NCBI GenBank assembly: GCA_029449245.1
Contig: JANATF010000023.1
Coordinates: 145,990-209,989 of the forward strand
Source: Mortierella alpina
Taxonomy: Eukaryota; Mortierellomycota; Mortierellomycetes; Mortierellales; Mortierellaceae
Reading direction: 5' to 3'
DNA length: 64,000 nt
Shown: one piece after another, positions 10,999 to 23,400 of the stretch
How positions within the stretch are numbered: the first letter of the stretch is position 1
How the letters are laid out: each line of letters opens with the position of its first letter
The notes under the pieces: model-generated
Databases searched by the model: none
Seen by the model: only the letters and a program-made list of their open reading frames with translations
What the model was told of the DNA's origin: nothing
Program-made: the position numbers and the translations under genes

Positions 10999-11850
10999 AT
11001 GGGATAGAGGCGATAGGGCGGAAGGAGCAGAGGAAAGGAGTCAATGGAAAGGAGATCAGTGGAAGCTTTTGAGGAACGGCTTGGACGGGTGTTGTTGCCT
11101 CAAAACAACAGCAGCCAGCATCAATCGCGTATCAGTGAGGGCAGAAGAAATGGGGAGAAGACGTCGAGAGTCGTGATCTTGTAAACCCAAGCAAGACGGG
11201 TCAATGTGCAGGCGGCAACTAACTGTCAAAAGACTAGAGGGATTGATGATGGACTCTGACGAAGAAGCATTGATGTTTATACCACTGTCATCCAGCGCAT
11301 CCTGCAGATGGTAGTGGGGACCACCAATAGAGAAAAAAAAAGTGAAAGACCATTGTATGCGAAAGGGCGTGAGAGCGAGTCAGAAATGTTGATCAGGTAG
11401 AGAATGTGTGGTTTTGTAGGCTCCCACAAAGCCTTATCGACAAGTGATCCGCACCACACGGCACCCCGACCGATTCTCAAGCTGTTAGAATCATGGAAGC
11501 TTTTGCCCATGGTGATAGCGATGCCGAAGATATGCTTCTGTGGAACATGCACCTTCTGTAAACGCTTTGTGGATGTGGGACGATTGTGGCGAGAGCTTAA
11601 GAGCTGGAAGAAAAAGACTGTGATACTCGATGCGAGCAGTGGGTGCGGGTGTCGAGAAGCCTTGGAAAGATATCGCCATCCGCCCTGAGATCGTAAATCA
11701 TGTGACATACACAGGGTGTGCATGTCAGCCACAAATCGCCGTCAACAACAAGTGATCTCTCGGCGAAACTCCTTGATCGCAGTGTCCATTTCCTGTTCCT
11801 GTGCATTCCTCTGCTTTCCTTTTGCCTCACAGCTCCCACGGACAACCCAC
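10999..11850. other. Divergent intergenic region (Myb-like / bL31m)
   Basis: About 850 bp between two divergently transcribed genes, so it should hold both promoters. Several open frames up to 151 codons occur on the minus strand, but they show no domain and no splice-compatible neighbour. I treat them as chance frames. Confidence 0.5.
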
Positions 11851-12303
11851 ATGGCTCTTCTCACACAGGCACTTCGCCCACTGGCAAGGACAGCACACCC
11901 AAGTCTGTCAGTGTCGCTCCGCTACAAGTCCAGCTCGTCCTCCTCCTCAGCAGCATCTACCACATCCTCAGAGAGCCGCTCACGATTCCCCGAGCTGTTC
12001 GATCAGACCATTGTCCTCTCCAACGGCGCCACATTCACCCTCCGCACTCCCTCCCCACGTCCCCAGATCCGCCTCACTCGCGACACCCGGAACCATCCTC
12101 TGTGGAACCCAGAGATGCGAGGAAACGCCTCAGGCGACGACTCGGGTCAGCTCTCCAAGTTTGCAAAGAAGTTTGGCGACATGGAAGGCTTTGGAGATTT
12201 GGAATTCGCAGACGGTGGAGATGTCGACCGCAAGAGCTTGACTGCCAAGCAGATTGCTCAGGCTGCACCACAATCGGCATCCAAGGGCAAGAAGAAGAAG
12301 TAA
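11851..12303 (+). CDS. Mitochondrial large-subunit ribosomal protein bL31m
   Basis: A nuclear gene for a mitoribosome component of 150 residues in one exon. The ATG at 11851 is preferred over an upstream in-frame ATG because it begins a mitochondrial presequence (MALLTQALRPLARTAHPSLS, rich in Ala, Leu, Arg and Ser with no acidic residues) followed by a Ser-rich linker. The core FPELFDQTIVLSNGATFTLR, then SPRPQIRLTRDTRNHPLWNP (residues about 46-90), is the bL31m signature found in yeast Mrpl36. The tail is Lys-rich (KGKKKK). A short leader intron upstream cannot be excluded. Confidence 0.9.
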   Translation: MALLTQALRPLARTAHPSLSVSLRYKSSSSSSSAASTTSSESRSRFPELFDQTIVLSNGATFTLRTPSPRPQIRLTRDTRNHPLWNPEMRGNASGDDSGQLSKFAKKFGDMEGFGDLEFADGGDVDRKSLTAKQIAQAAPQSASKGKKKK

Positions 12304-13251
12304 ACGGGAGCTGGGCGACCGGATACAAAAGCGACGGATCGGATCAGAAAGAGAACAAACGAGAGAAAACAGCATTTTGGAATACACCATCGGAACACAT
12401 TTTATCTGTGCAACCTCTTCATCAACCCTCAGATACAGACATATTAAAGCGCACCAGCAGTACGTTTTTTTTCGGACTCGTTTGGTCAGGCACGCTACGC
12501 TGTGCCTTAACTTTTGACAGACCAGGACTTGATGGCACTGGGTACGCTGTAGGAGATGGATCCCTAAGCGGCATCATGAGGATAAGGCTACAAGGAACTC
12601 TATTGAGCTTGCAGCTTGAAGCATAATTGCCACAAGGAACTCTGGAGACAGGATGTCAACATGAATTGAATCGAAATGCCCTGCACCACCTCCTCGCCCA
12701 GCACCATCGACGAAATAAGAATGACCAAGCCGACACAAGGATGTGCCTTACAGTTGGCGGAGCGAGCGGATTGGTAAAGAAAGAGTCTGCCTTTCACAAG
12801 GCCATATATTCCTCGCTCAACGGATGTTATCGGAATTCAGGGCATGCTATGAACGCGAATGAGTTCTTTAGGCATCGCAGGATACTGTACATGTACAGTG
12901 CACAGTGCAGCAGAAGGGGATAAGTGTGGTGGGGAGAGCGTGGCGAAGACCACCTACTTCGCCTTGCTATTCCCGCAGAAAGACATGCGCTGTTGCATGT
13001 TTATTTTCGGTGACCTTGGATACAGGAAAGGTTTCAAGACCCCTTCATGTGTTGCATGCATGCATGATGGAAAGTGTCGACCTTTGGCTTTTCTCCCCTT
13101 CCTTTTTTTCTAGCACACTCACTCTCTTTCCCAAATAAGGAATTCTACCTTCCGTTCACCACTCCCCGCCATCCAACCAGTGTGTCTCGTACTCTCGTTC
13201 TAGCATTCGCCTCGCCAACAAAAATACTCTCTGGGCCTAAAGCTTGACTAG
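12304..13251. other. Intergenic region downstream of bL31m
   Basis: About 950 bp with the bL31m 3' UTR at the left. At the right end must lie the unresolved 5' exon(s) of the zinc-finger gene. Candidate ATGs near 12983-13070 do not connect to it through a convincing donor. Otherwise nothing is recognised. Confidence 0.45.
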
Positions 13252-14015
13252 GAACGAGACCCAATCCTTTCGCGTGGTTGAGACGCTGGATACCGTGAAG
13301 CTCGCCCTTGAAAGCGTTGATGGGCAAAGCGTCGTTTACCGAGATGACATCGAGCAGGTCTTTCCTGGTGTCAAGTATGTCAAGAACGGCGACGTTGTCG
13401 CTGCTATGACGAAGGATTCGAAAGGCATTAGGTAATAAACAAGGAGACACATACGGAGCTCATGACACAAAATGAGAAAAGAAAAAAGTATGCTCACCAA
13501 GTTGATCTCTTCGTAGAATGGTTCCACACCGCATCAAGCACTACCCTGGCGCCGTCTTGGATGTTATCATCACTGCCTCTCCTTCACCCGATCCCTCTAT
13601 AAAGGTTCGGAATGAGGTCCCCGCTTATGGCAAGAGCGGCGTATCACCCAAAATGACGGCAGTTGTCGAACGAATCTCGATGCTTGACAAGGTTGATGAA
13701 ACAGGAACACAGATCATCTTGGACGCCCTTCCGCAAGCGACTGAGCTGCACAGCATGCAAATGCACAACGCTGAAGTCACAGGAAAGCAGATCCGGCAGA
13801 TGGAGGTGAAAGGCATCAGACGCGTACGACAGAGAAATATCTGGTGCCTCTTTGCTGGCTGTAACAAGAGCACAGCAGGGCTTCGCGACATGGCTCGTCA
13901 CATCTCAGACTGCCACTCGAATGTACGCAGGTTTAGCTGTACCCATTGCGTGAAATCCTACAGCCGAGCGGATGGACTGAAAACACATCAAAAAAACAAG
14001 CATCCGTCTGGTTAA
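13252..14015 (+). CDS. C2H2 zinc-finger protein, 5' end unresolved
   Basis: Two exons are supported: 13252-13431 and 13517-14015, joined by an 85-bp intron (GTAATA...TAG) that restores an Arg codon. The first exon has no ATG. Its frame is closed by a stop at 13238-13240 and probably begins at the acceptor TTGACTAG (ending 13251), so a start exon further upstream is missing from this model. The N-terminal part (VETLDTVKLALESVDGQSV and on) is a compact globular-looking segment. The C-terminus carries two zinc fingers: an atypical first one (CLFAGC, then HISDCH) and a classical second one (FSCTHC, then HQKNKH), which suggests DNA or RNA binding in the nucleus. It could instead be a 5'-truncated gene remnant. 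I do not recognise the family. Confidence 0.6.
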
Positions 14016-14543
14016 ATACTCGACTATTGCTATGTAAACCCCGTTGGATGAAGTGAACAAGTCGCAGCTCGGTAGAGAACGAGTGCGATTCTATGTCTCG
14101 TACTGTCGGCCAATATTAAACCTAGTAAAGTATGAGGGGTCAATCTGTAGATCTTTGTGCGCAAACGTTCTATGCAACTCTCCTGGTGTCGAAAGTAACA
14201 GTACCTATGACGCTCAAATCAGGAGAAGCTTGAAGGTCAATACTCTTTTGCATGTCGGCTTGCTTTCCTGATTCGATATGAATGCCATAATGCTCTCGAG
14301 GTGCAGGTAAGAGCCTGTCGGTGTTGGAGTGTTACAGTGTTGACACGATGGGAGTGTGTGAGTTTCTCCGTTAGGCACAGCAGGGGAGTCTTGCAGGTAC
14401 AGCCGCGGTAGTGCACGTGATGCCGAGCTGAAAAAAGACAGCTCTTCTCGTCCTGACGGAAGACGCGCTTTGTTCCTTCTTGTCGTCGCATCCATCTGCT
14501 CGCTCTTCTCTCTCCCCCCGCCTTCCAAACACGACGAGCCACC
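14016..14543. other. Intergenic region, zinc finger to INTS2
   Basis: About 530 bp containing the zinc-finger 3' UTR and the INTS2 promoter. The latter ends in a pyrimidine-rich leader with the start context ACGAGCCACCATG. The minus-strand frames across this region overlap INTS2 exon 1 and are considered chance. Confidence 0.5.
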
Positions 14544-17500
14544 ATGGGCGCTGCAGCTGATGCCTTCCGCCTGGTCGAGACAGGGGGCGATCCGCGGCTG
14601 CATCAGAACCTGGTGAGAAACATTGCATGCCATGGAGAAGGCGCATCGAAGAGATCGGCACCTGAGCTGACAGAAAGGAATTCTTTCGCCCCACTCTAGG
14701 ACTATACACAGCTAGTGCCTTTGCTCCTCTCTCGATTCTCCTTGGAATCCGTCCCGTTCTTGGTCCGCTATCCAAACGTACGCACTCGTGAGACTTCAAA
14801 ACACAGACGGGAAGGCAAAAAAAAAGCTTGCCATGCAAGGACAGGAAGTAATGCCATTTGATCCTGACTCTTTACATCCGTCCATTGATAGACAGGACTC
14901 GTCTTGGAGTACATGCATCTCGACTATGCTCTAGTCCAGCGCCAGGTCAAGGAGGAGCTCCAGCTGGAGAAGCAAAACATTCACAAGGAATGGCCCACAC
15001 AAAGGAATCCATTTGAATCAGGAGCGCCAGAGGATCGTGCGCGGTAATAGGAAAACACCAAGTGTGCCTGAGCGGACGCCAATGCGATCTGCAACGGTCT
15101 CGACTACGCTGCTGTTGCTGATAACGTCGCATCCATCTATGCACTCTAGAATCGTACTGTCAGAACTTGAAAGGCTAAGGAGGAGCCATGAAGAGGCAAT
15201 CAACTCTGACAGCATGCAGCAAATACGGGTCCACGATGGCATCCTCGGCAATCCGATCTACCGTCAGGAAGTTGAGCATGTGCTGTCAGTCTTGGCGCTC
15301 CGATGTACACACCCTGCCGTCAACATAGAGGTGGGCGATATACTGTTTGGGACGAAGAGAAAGTGGCGCGATCGAAACGAGCAAAGCGCTTACAGGCGCC
15401 GTTCTCATATTTCTTCTTGCATCGACTAGACGCTTGTACGCTTGCTAAGATCTGTGCGGGATCCAGGACCTCTGATCACATTCATTATCGCCAATCACCC
15501 CACCGAGTTCCTGCCGACCGTGGACTCTATTCTGAGCTCGCCAGACGTCTTCAACAACGCCAAGGCGATCCTCTTGCGGCTATGCAAACTGGCAGACCAC
15601 AGGACGTGCCATGTCCGCCAACGATTAGTCGAGAGAAAGATGTTTCCTAACCTTGCCCTCGAGCTCACTATCGAGCATTGCCACGATGAAATATCGTTCA
15701 TGAACAGGATTCTTCAAGGACAACCAGAGTGGCTAACCTCGGCCGTGGATCCAGTCACCAAAACCAGCTTGACGTCCATCATGGAATTTCTCTTTTCGTC
15801 CCTCAACGACGAACTTATCTCGGAACGGCCAGACCACGTGGCCATTATTAGGCTGCTCAGGATACTCTCCGGCATGGTCGGCCTGATGAATTTGACCCTA
15901 ACCTCGGAACAGCTAGAGATCTCCTTGGGCGTGCTGGAGATGTCACCCCCTGAACCAAGCACGGTCGACATCAAAGTCTGCTTAATTCTGATGTGTGCAT
16001 CCCAACTACTAAAGTACGCAGGTTATCGTATGGAGCGCGTTCTTCACAAGTTGCTTGGCTGTCAGGATTCACCTCAGATGCTCTTGCTCGCCATATATCT
16101 ACAAACCCAGCAACTATTGAAGGTCGATGAATTCGCCTCGCAGGTGCTGACCATGTCAATAGTTGTTCCCAGGAAAGGGCTGACAGAGCTGGGGGCACTT
16201 TTTTTGACGTTGTTCTCGAGCGAGGAGTTGGCCTCTTGCGCTCTTGGATTCGGCAGGACCACGCCTACGCAAAAATCAACAGGGACGTTTACATTACCAG
16301 GAGCACAAAGTAGACTTCTGGAACAGAAAGACTCATCAAGCCGCGATGCATCGGAGCTGCGCTCAGTGTCCAACTTTTGCGTCTCTCACTTGTTGAAGCA
16401 CGGAGTCTTCCACAAAAGCTCGATCGACGTTCGATCTTGGGTCATGGAGCAAATTCAGGCTACGACTGTGCCTCTGGATGCCAACATAATTCCACTGCTT
16501 CACGCTTACACAACAGCCATATCGCAATCGGATCAAATTACAAGAATACCCGAACGAGAGATACGTGCTCTGTTCAGTCGACCTTCCGACGATCTCACGC
16601 CCGCCAAAGTACTCCTTGTCCTGTACATGCTTTTGAACAACGACGTCTGCTTGACGAACCAGGACAACGATAACGCAGAGAGGAATCAAGGTAAGCATTG
16701 CCTAGTGGAAAGTTATGTGTATGTGTCAATGGCTGCTGGCTGCTGCTGGCTAGATAATTGATATTCGCCCAATGGTCTTTAGAGTACGATGCCAGTTTAC
16801 TGGAGCATGTTCAGATCCGCAAGGTGCTTCTCTATGTGCAAAACTTTCAAGGTGGAATGGCTTTCAAAGCAGTGCAGCCCATGTTTCTCAAGCTCGTCAA
16901 CGCACAGTTTCCAGAGCTATTTGACGTCACAACACTGCTACTTGAAGAAGAATTGTCCAGTTCATCGCCAGCGGCCAATTCATCAACATCCGCAGTAGTC
17001 CCCGCAGGAGATTCAGGCACCACAGACAGATATACGTATAGCTTTGTGCCAGAGTCAGAGCAGTCGCTGGGCGTATCGCTCTTTATGACTCGCCATTTCA
17101 GGGCACTTGAGCAACACATTGAGAACCCGGATTCAGCTGTTAAAGGTATTAGAGTAGCCTATGTGTTTGATTGTTGGTTAACCCAGACATGTGAGCATGT
17201 CGCTATGGGCACATCATAGATATAGAATTTGCTGACCAGGTATGTTTAATCTACTAGCCTATCATACATACCAGAGACTGCCGCAGGCGGACAGGCAGAG
17301 CATAGCAGGATCCATCATCAAGGCCAGTGTGCCATCTCTGCTTGATCCACGATCAAATCCTACAGTTATGGAAGCCTTCAAGAAGACATGGGACCAGCTC
17401 AACAGTGTCATGCCCCATGAACTCTGGTCAATGACTATCCAGGCGCTTGTTCCTGATGCACCGACAGGAACTAAATATCCTTTGCCAACTCTTCCTATGG

Positions 17501-18584
17501 TACCGCCGGCTTTGAACGCGAAACAGCCTGGGAACTATTCATTTGAATGGCTTGTGCAGGATCCGCTTTTGCTGTTCAAAGTCGACTTTCAGGTCTTTCG
17601 CACGCCGACCATCTTTCGTCTCTTTATTCAGATCCTCGGTGCAGTCATGGTAGGATCGCGTCACTGGTTCCGGAAGAAGTTCGAGACTTCGCAGGCGACT
17701 CTTCAAAGGCATCAGCATCGCAAGCCATTTCAGGCGCAACAAGCACAAAAGAAGTGGCAGCAGTTTAAGGACTCCAACCTCAGCGCAATGCTCTATATCC
17801 AGGACACAACGTTAATCCAGCTCTTGCTCGAGGCTTGTCAGGCGCGACCCGAGGACAAGGACCTTACGAGCAAGGAAAGCGTGATGGATGCGCTCAAGGA
17901 GATCCGTGTAGTTACGTTCAATTTTCTCCACCAGCTCTTTGTCGACCACAAAATCTTTCCAAAGTTGGTTCATTTCCAGGGCTATGCTATGGATCTTTTG
18001 CCGTCGACCGTTGCAGGCATAGAGTCGATTCATGTGTGTCTTGATTTCCTGCATGAGCTCGTCACTGCTCCGCCGCCCGCGGCTCTGATGTCTGGTTCCA
18101 GAGCCGGAGGCGAGCCCTCGCCCCAGGTCTTTGCGCTGAGACTGGCGGCTCTGATATGTGAGAGGTTTCCACTGCCGAGAACCATGCAGATGGCGACCGA
18201 TATTATCTTGCCAAAACTTGAGTCCTTGCTTGTGAGCACCGCGTTCTCAAAAGATGTCTTAGAGAGTGCCAAGGTGCTGGCCATTGCGTTTCCCTCTCTT
18301 GTAGAGACCATCATCGACATCTTGCAAGGTAAAAACAACCCTTCAGTTGACGGAAGGTCCGAGCACGTTCATTCCAGTGATTAGTGGCTAACAGCTTTGT
18401 ATTTGCTATTACTCTTTTGCTCTCGGTCGTTGGTCGTTTCGGTGCTTTGGTGGTTGTTCCTGTGAAACGACAATACCGTACAGAGGCGAGTAGACCCCAG
18501 GATAGGATAGAGATGGAGAGGACGGTCGATGCAATTAGGACGGCATTGAAGGATCCAGCAGTGCTGGACAAGAGTTTATCGTGA
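14544..18584 (+). CDS. Integrator complex subunit 2 (INTS2) homologue
   Basis: Integrator is a nuclear complex that binds RNA polymerase II and cleaves or terminates snRNA and other short transcripts. INTS2 is a helical-repeat scaffold subunit. The exons are 14544-14612, 14700-14777, 14892-15043, 15150-15330, 15430-16690, 16783-17145, 17240-18328 and 18484-18584. They total 3294 nt, giving 1097 residues (human about 1200). All phases agree and all introns are GT-AG. The diagnostic C-terminal block (residues about 944-1000) contains LVHFQGY, LLPSTVAGI, HVCLDF and PQVFALRLAALICE, closely following the animal INTS2 pattern. The upstream part (VRDPGPLITFIIANHPTEFL) is also family-like. The last exon is uncertain: TGA overlaps AATAAA, and an alternative acceptor at 18798 would join exon 7 in phase to an exon ending at 18995 (1129 residues). 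Confidence 0.82.
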
Positions 18585-20497
18585 ATAAACGCGTGTCCCC
18601 TCACTACTGGGCGATTGTACAGTGCAATATTTTAGCTGCGACGCGTCTAGATGCATCCCGATGCGTTCTTCAGGCTGACATAGATCCTGACTTTATGGTT
18701 CGAAACATTTTGCCCGCCTGCTTATGTCACACTCGCATCGTCAAACACTTTCAACCACATATACAAACACGCAAAGGTCGTTTACACATTGACCGCAGAT
18801 TTATCCGACGATACTGTCAAGGCGCTGCTTGAGTTGAGGAAGCGACTCGAGGAGTGTGGTGTGGCAGTGGCTCCGGCTAAGCCCGGCTGTTGGGGAAATG
18901 ATGAAGGGTCTGGGTCCCAGAAGACTCCGGTCCAAGAGAATGCGTTTAGAATACTTCGATTCGGTCAAGGGTTCGTTTCATTCTCGATGGCGTGAGACAG
19001 TTGAGCTTTAGTAGCAAGGGCAGCTGGATGAGCGATATAGGAAGAGGAGGGATAGAATAGGCAATTTGGTTGCCTGATATCTGAATCAGCCTGGTGAGTA
19101 GAGTCGAGAGAAAACGAAAGAAGGAGCGAGAAAGTGAGGTTGGGCAAACCAAGTACGTATCATGCCACACATACACACAGACAGCGGCACACGGTTGCTC
19201 ATTGACTCAGAGAGGGATAGCGATAGTCGCCTGGGCTTAGATTCAATTGAAGGGCTGTGATTCGTAACAACGTGTGTTGGTTGCGCGAGAGAGTGCGTTC
19301 GCCGCTCTCTGAGACGTGTCTTTCTAAGCTGAAGTAAAAATAACACGCGATTCACGAGGCGTCCTTGTTTTGTGCGCCTGACATTTTGACTTTGACAGCC
19401 TCGCGCCTTGCTACATAGAGTACCATAGTGCGTTGCCTTCTTGGAGCTCCGCAGCATCTTTACCTAAAAAAAGGCGACCCGTTGTTGAAGCAGAAAGGGC
19501 CACTTGGCGAGAAGCATTTATCTCTGTTCGCCCCCCAGTACTTTCGTCCCCCGCGACACAGAACCGAGAGCATGTGCTCTCTCTCTCTCTCCACATGTTT
19601 TCTTTTTTTTTATTTAGTTTCCGTGTCACCATGCCTTCCCACATGCGTGTGGCACGTCCGGTAGTCGAGTAAACTATAACCCTTCTGCAGTCTTGAGAGA
19701 CGTTCGGTAGAAAAGTGAAGGAAGGAAAGAACGAAAGGAAGAAAGAAAAAAAAGGTACAAAGGCTCTCATCCTTTTTTCGCCCTGGGGCGCTCACCTTGG
19801 CTCATGCCACACTCTGCACTATCGTAGTCGCCTGCAGCAAGACTTTTTTTGTATTTGTTTACGCCCCCTTCCTTTATTGCCGGTTGATTGTCCCGCGTTT
19901 GCTGTGGCATGAATCTCTGTGGGGAGTGAGCATCAACTCGCTCTATATGCCGTTGACCTGAGCTAGAGAGGGAGAGAAAGTGAGAGAGCGAGAGAGCGAA
20001 GGAGCGAGAGGGTGAGTGAAGGACGCGGGTGTGCAATTGCTCAGGGCAACAAGGGCTCGAGACCACTCTTTCCCGCCATTCGACAGGCCAGGCAGGCCTG
20101 TGACAACAAAGGCCATCTTTGATGGATTTGTTTGGCGTGTGTGTTTCCCCCTGAGGACTGGGGACAGCCGAAACCAACCAGCGTACAAAGTCCGCGAAAA
20201 GCTCACTGTGCGTCAATTGCTCGGGCCAATTCGACTCTTTCTTTCTATTCTGTTCGCTTTCTCTCTCACCTCTGCCTTCGTCCCTGTTCTTCTTCTTCGC
20301 CTTCGTCTTCTTCTCCCTCATTCCGCGGCTCGACATTCCTCCTGCTCGCACAGCGCGTGTCTCCCGCTCATTCCCCGCCTGCATTCACCTCATCCTCCCA
20401 CTTATATGCCTCCACTCCGCACGTACTCAGCAAGCCTGCACACTCTGTCCTAACAACAACTTGACTTGTACTCCACGCAACATACGACTTGATAATA
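18585..20497. other. Intergenic region with possible alternative INTS2 terminal exon
   Basis: An alternative INTS2 last exon may occupy 18799-18995. It begins after GACCGCAG and encodes a helical, charged segment (DDTVKALLELRKRLEECG). Further right there are CT/GA-rich simple sequences (19570-19595, 19968-20015) and a pyrimidine-rich leader (20228-20330) before the next gene. A minus-strand frame of 205 codons at 19767-20384 is low-complexity and judged spurious. Confidence 0.45.
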
Positions 20498-23400
20498 ATG
20501 CCCTCGCAAGATTCGGCTGCAGGAACAGAACCTGCACAACCTACTGCACCTCAGACTCCACTGCTGCACAGCGATCACTACAGTGCCTTTTACAGCGCCA
20601 TCCCTTCCTTGACCGACGACGACCTCGAGGACGTTGAGGGTCCGACGGTGAAAACTACAGCTGCACAAAGCAGCATTGTCAGCAACACGTACTTTTATGG
20701 CCAGTCGCCCTGCAGTGCTCTCTCAAACGAGTACAGCGCCTCGCTTGGGTTGAGGACACCCATGCAGGTCGTCGCCATGTCCAACCAAAAGCTCAACAGC
20801 GACGTCTTTTCCTCACGCTCGCTCTCCATCCACAGACGCATCCTCGTCAAGAACCTACTCACTCTGATATACGAGTTGAATCCCAAGCTGGACTGGTTCC
20901 ATGATGGCAGTGTCCCCGAAGGCGACAGCTCGTCGGAGTTGTCCTCCGAGGTGGGCGAGCAGGCTGGGTGGATGGAGCAGACATTGGATGCAGCAGGGCT
21001 GGGGGACGGCAATGACCAGGGCGCCGAGTGCACAACAGACTGGGCGCAAAACAGCAATCCTCGAGCAGGCGAGCCCATCGCCAGCGACAATGACAACGAC
21101 AACGACAACGATAACGATAACGACATTGACGGAGTATTCTCCGCGGGCTCAGCTGCAGCAGTGAAGGTACCCCACAGAGCAGCATCTACTTTTTACAAGG
21201 GCTCAGAAGACTTCAGGGACATTCAATGGCACCGTGCAGTTCTAACGGTCTCTTTCTGCGTCTTCGTTTCTTTCTTCCCTGGTAGACCGCGCGCACGGCC
21301 ATCGTGTCGGCGCCCACGCTCCACAACCAATTGGACCCCTTGTCGCCAACAGCATTCGCATCTCCACGCTCACCGCCCGCTACACCCATCACCCCTCCTT
21401 CGCCTCCACGCTCGTCCTCGAGCGGATACACACTTTCCGTTACCTCGCCTTCGACCTCCACCTCAGGTACCAGCACTACTTTGTCCCCTTCATCCTTATC
21501 AGCGTCCTCAAGATCCTCGACGCCGTCCTCGGGATATCTCTCCCCGCCAACAGGGGCGTCTCTACCACGACCAAAATCAACAGAGCTGCCTCAGTCCTTG
21601 AACAGCTATCTCGCTGCTGTCTTTGATGTTGACTGGTCCGTCGGCCTCTCCAACACGGAGGACTCGCTCTATACTTTTGGCGGGTCCCCATCTGCATCCT
21701 CCCCCGCCTGCGACCCGTCCTCATCGCCAGCAGGCACACCTGTGGGCCAGTCCACGCCGTACCTGGCTGGCTCGCTACTCTCGTCGTCACCAAAGCGCAA
21801 ATCCTTAATGTCTTCGTCTTCACTGTCGACCGCCTCCAGATTTGCGTCCCCCACCACAGCGTCTACGACCTCTGCATTAAGTGCTCAGACTGCCCCTGAT
21901 ACCGTTGACGAATCTGCTCCAATGAAAAAGGACGCAGCAGCCGCAGCTCCCCTCAGGGGTCTGGAAGTTAGCGTCACTGCCGCTCTCCTCAAGTGGCCTA
22001 ACGACACGAATCTTATCAGGGACAAGGCAAGAGCCGAGATTAATAGTCTCGGCAGAGATCGCCGCACGCCAAGTGCCCCGAGCTCCTCAATTGCCTCTTC
22101 AGGCACGAACAGCTCAGGGCCCTCCAATGTGGCCCTAAAAAAATCCACGTCCATGCGGAAAGCAACCTTAGTCCCTGGAAGGCGATCCTCGCTGATGCAA
22201 ACTGGCCAAATGCCTGCAACATTCTCCCCGAACAGCAAGAGTAGCCGTGGTGCTGCTAGCAGCGACCATGCTCCCAACAGCGGCGCGGGTGGCATCACCC
22301 CCAATTCTAGTGCATCTATCTTGGGCCCGCCATTGGTGGCACCTGCTACTACAAGTCCTGCTGTGAGCACTACTGTAGACAACAGTGTCACAGGCGTCGT
22401 TCAGGAGAGTGGCGCGCCTAATTCTCCCTCTATTGCAAGGCGGTCGTCTTCGCTCCCGCCGAAAAAAGAACAACCAGAGGCACTAGAAACTCCTGGAAGT
22501 ACGAGCTCTACATCCAGTGCTCCCTCATCCCGACCTCTAACGACCATTGTCACCGCTACAGCCACGACCATGACCATGACTTGGGCTTCGCCGGTGCTAA
22601 CACCCTCTCCCGTTACCAGCAAAGGTGCATCTGGCCGTGGCACTGACGAGCAGAGCCATATGCTGCCAACGACAACCCCGACAGCTACCATTGGTCCCAA
22701 GGCGACCTTGATGTCCATCAAATCTAGGCGCCAGGTCACGTTAGAGAAGGAGTTGCAAACCAAGTCCAGGCCTACGCAACTTTCCGACATGGACGCCAAA
22801 GATCCATACGGCCATCGCGACACCAGCATGCTTGGCTTGAGAGCGCCCAATCACCCGGTTCTGCAACTCGAGAACCAGTTGCCTCCTCCACGACAGCTGA
22901 CCATAGGGACCATGGTCGGTCCCTCATCCTCGACGCCGTCGCCCACGTCGCCTGTCGCTGTCCCCATCTCACCGCCGCGCTCTCCATCCCACACCACTGG
23001 GGCCACGTCGCCAACGTCTCCAACCGCACGTGGGCCATCCAGCCTTCCACCACTCTTACCAATTACCGCTCATCAACAACCGCTGTCGCCATCTTCCTTC
23101 TCGCCCTCGCCGCCCTCATCGCCACTTTTCCTGCAGAGTCAGCCAAAGCAGCAGCAACTTCATGAGCAGCGGGTTCTTGATATACATCCTCCATTTCTAG
23201 AGACGCGCTTATCCTCTGACGACCACATTCAGACACTCTCTTGCTCCTATGGTGGCCTCATGAACGACCTACCGCCCCTCCCAAAGTCCCCCTCTTCAAT
23301 TCATTCACTTTCGCCCCTCTCACCTCCATTGCCGCCGTCGTTTCCTTCGGGACCCACACTGGAATCATATGGCATGAGGAAGCAGCGGCCTACAGGTGTC

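Noticed and set aside
19767-20384. Minus-strand open frame of 205 codons
   Set aside because: Low-complexity Lys/Arg/Glu and Ser-rich translation of GA-rich leader and promoter sequence; no domain or conserved pattern.
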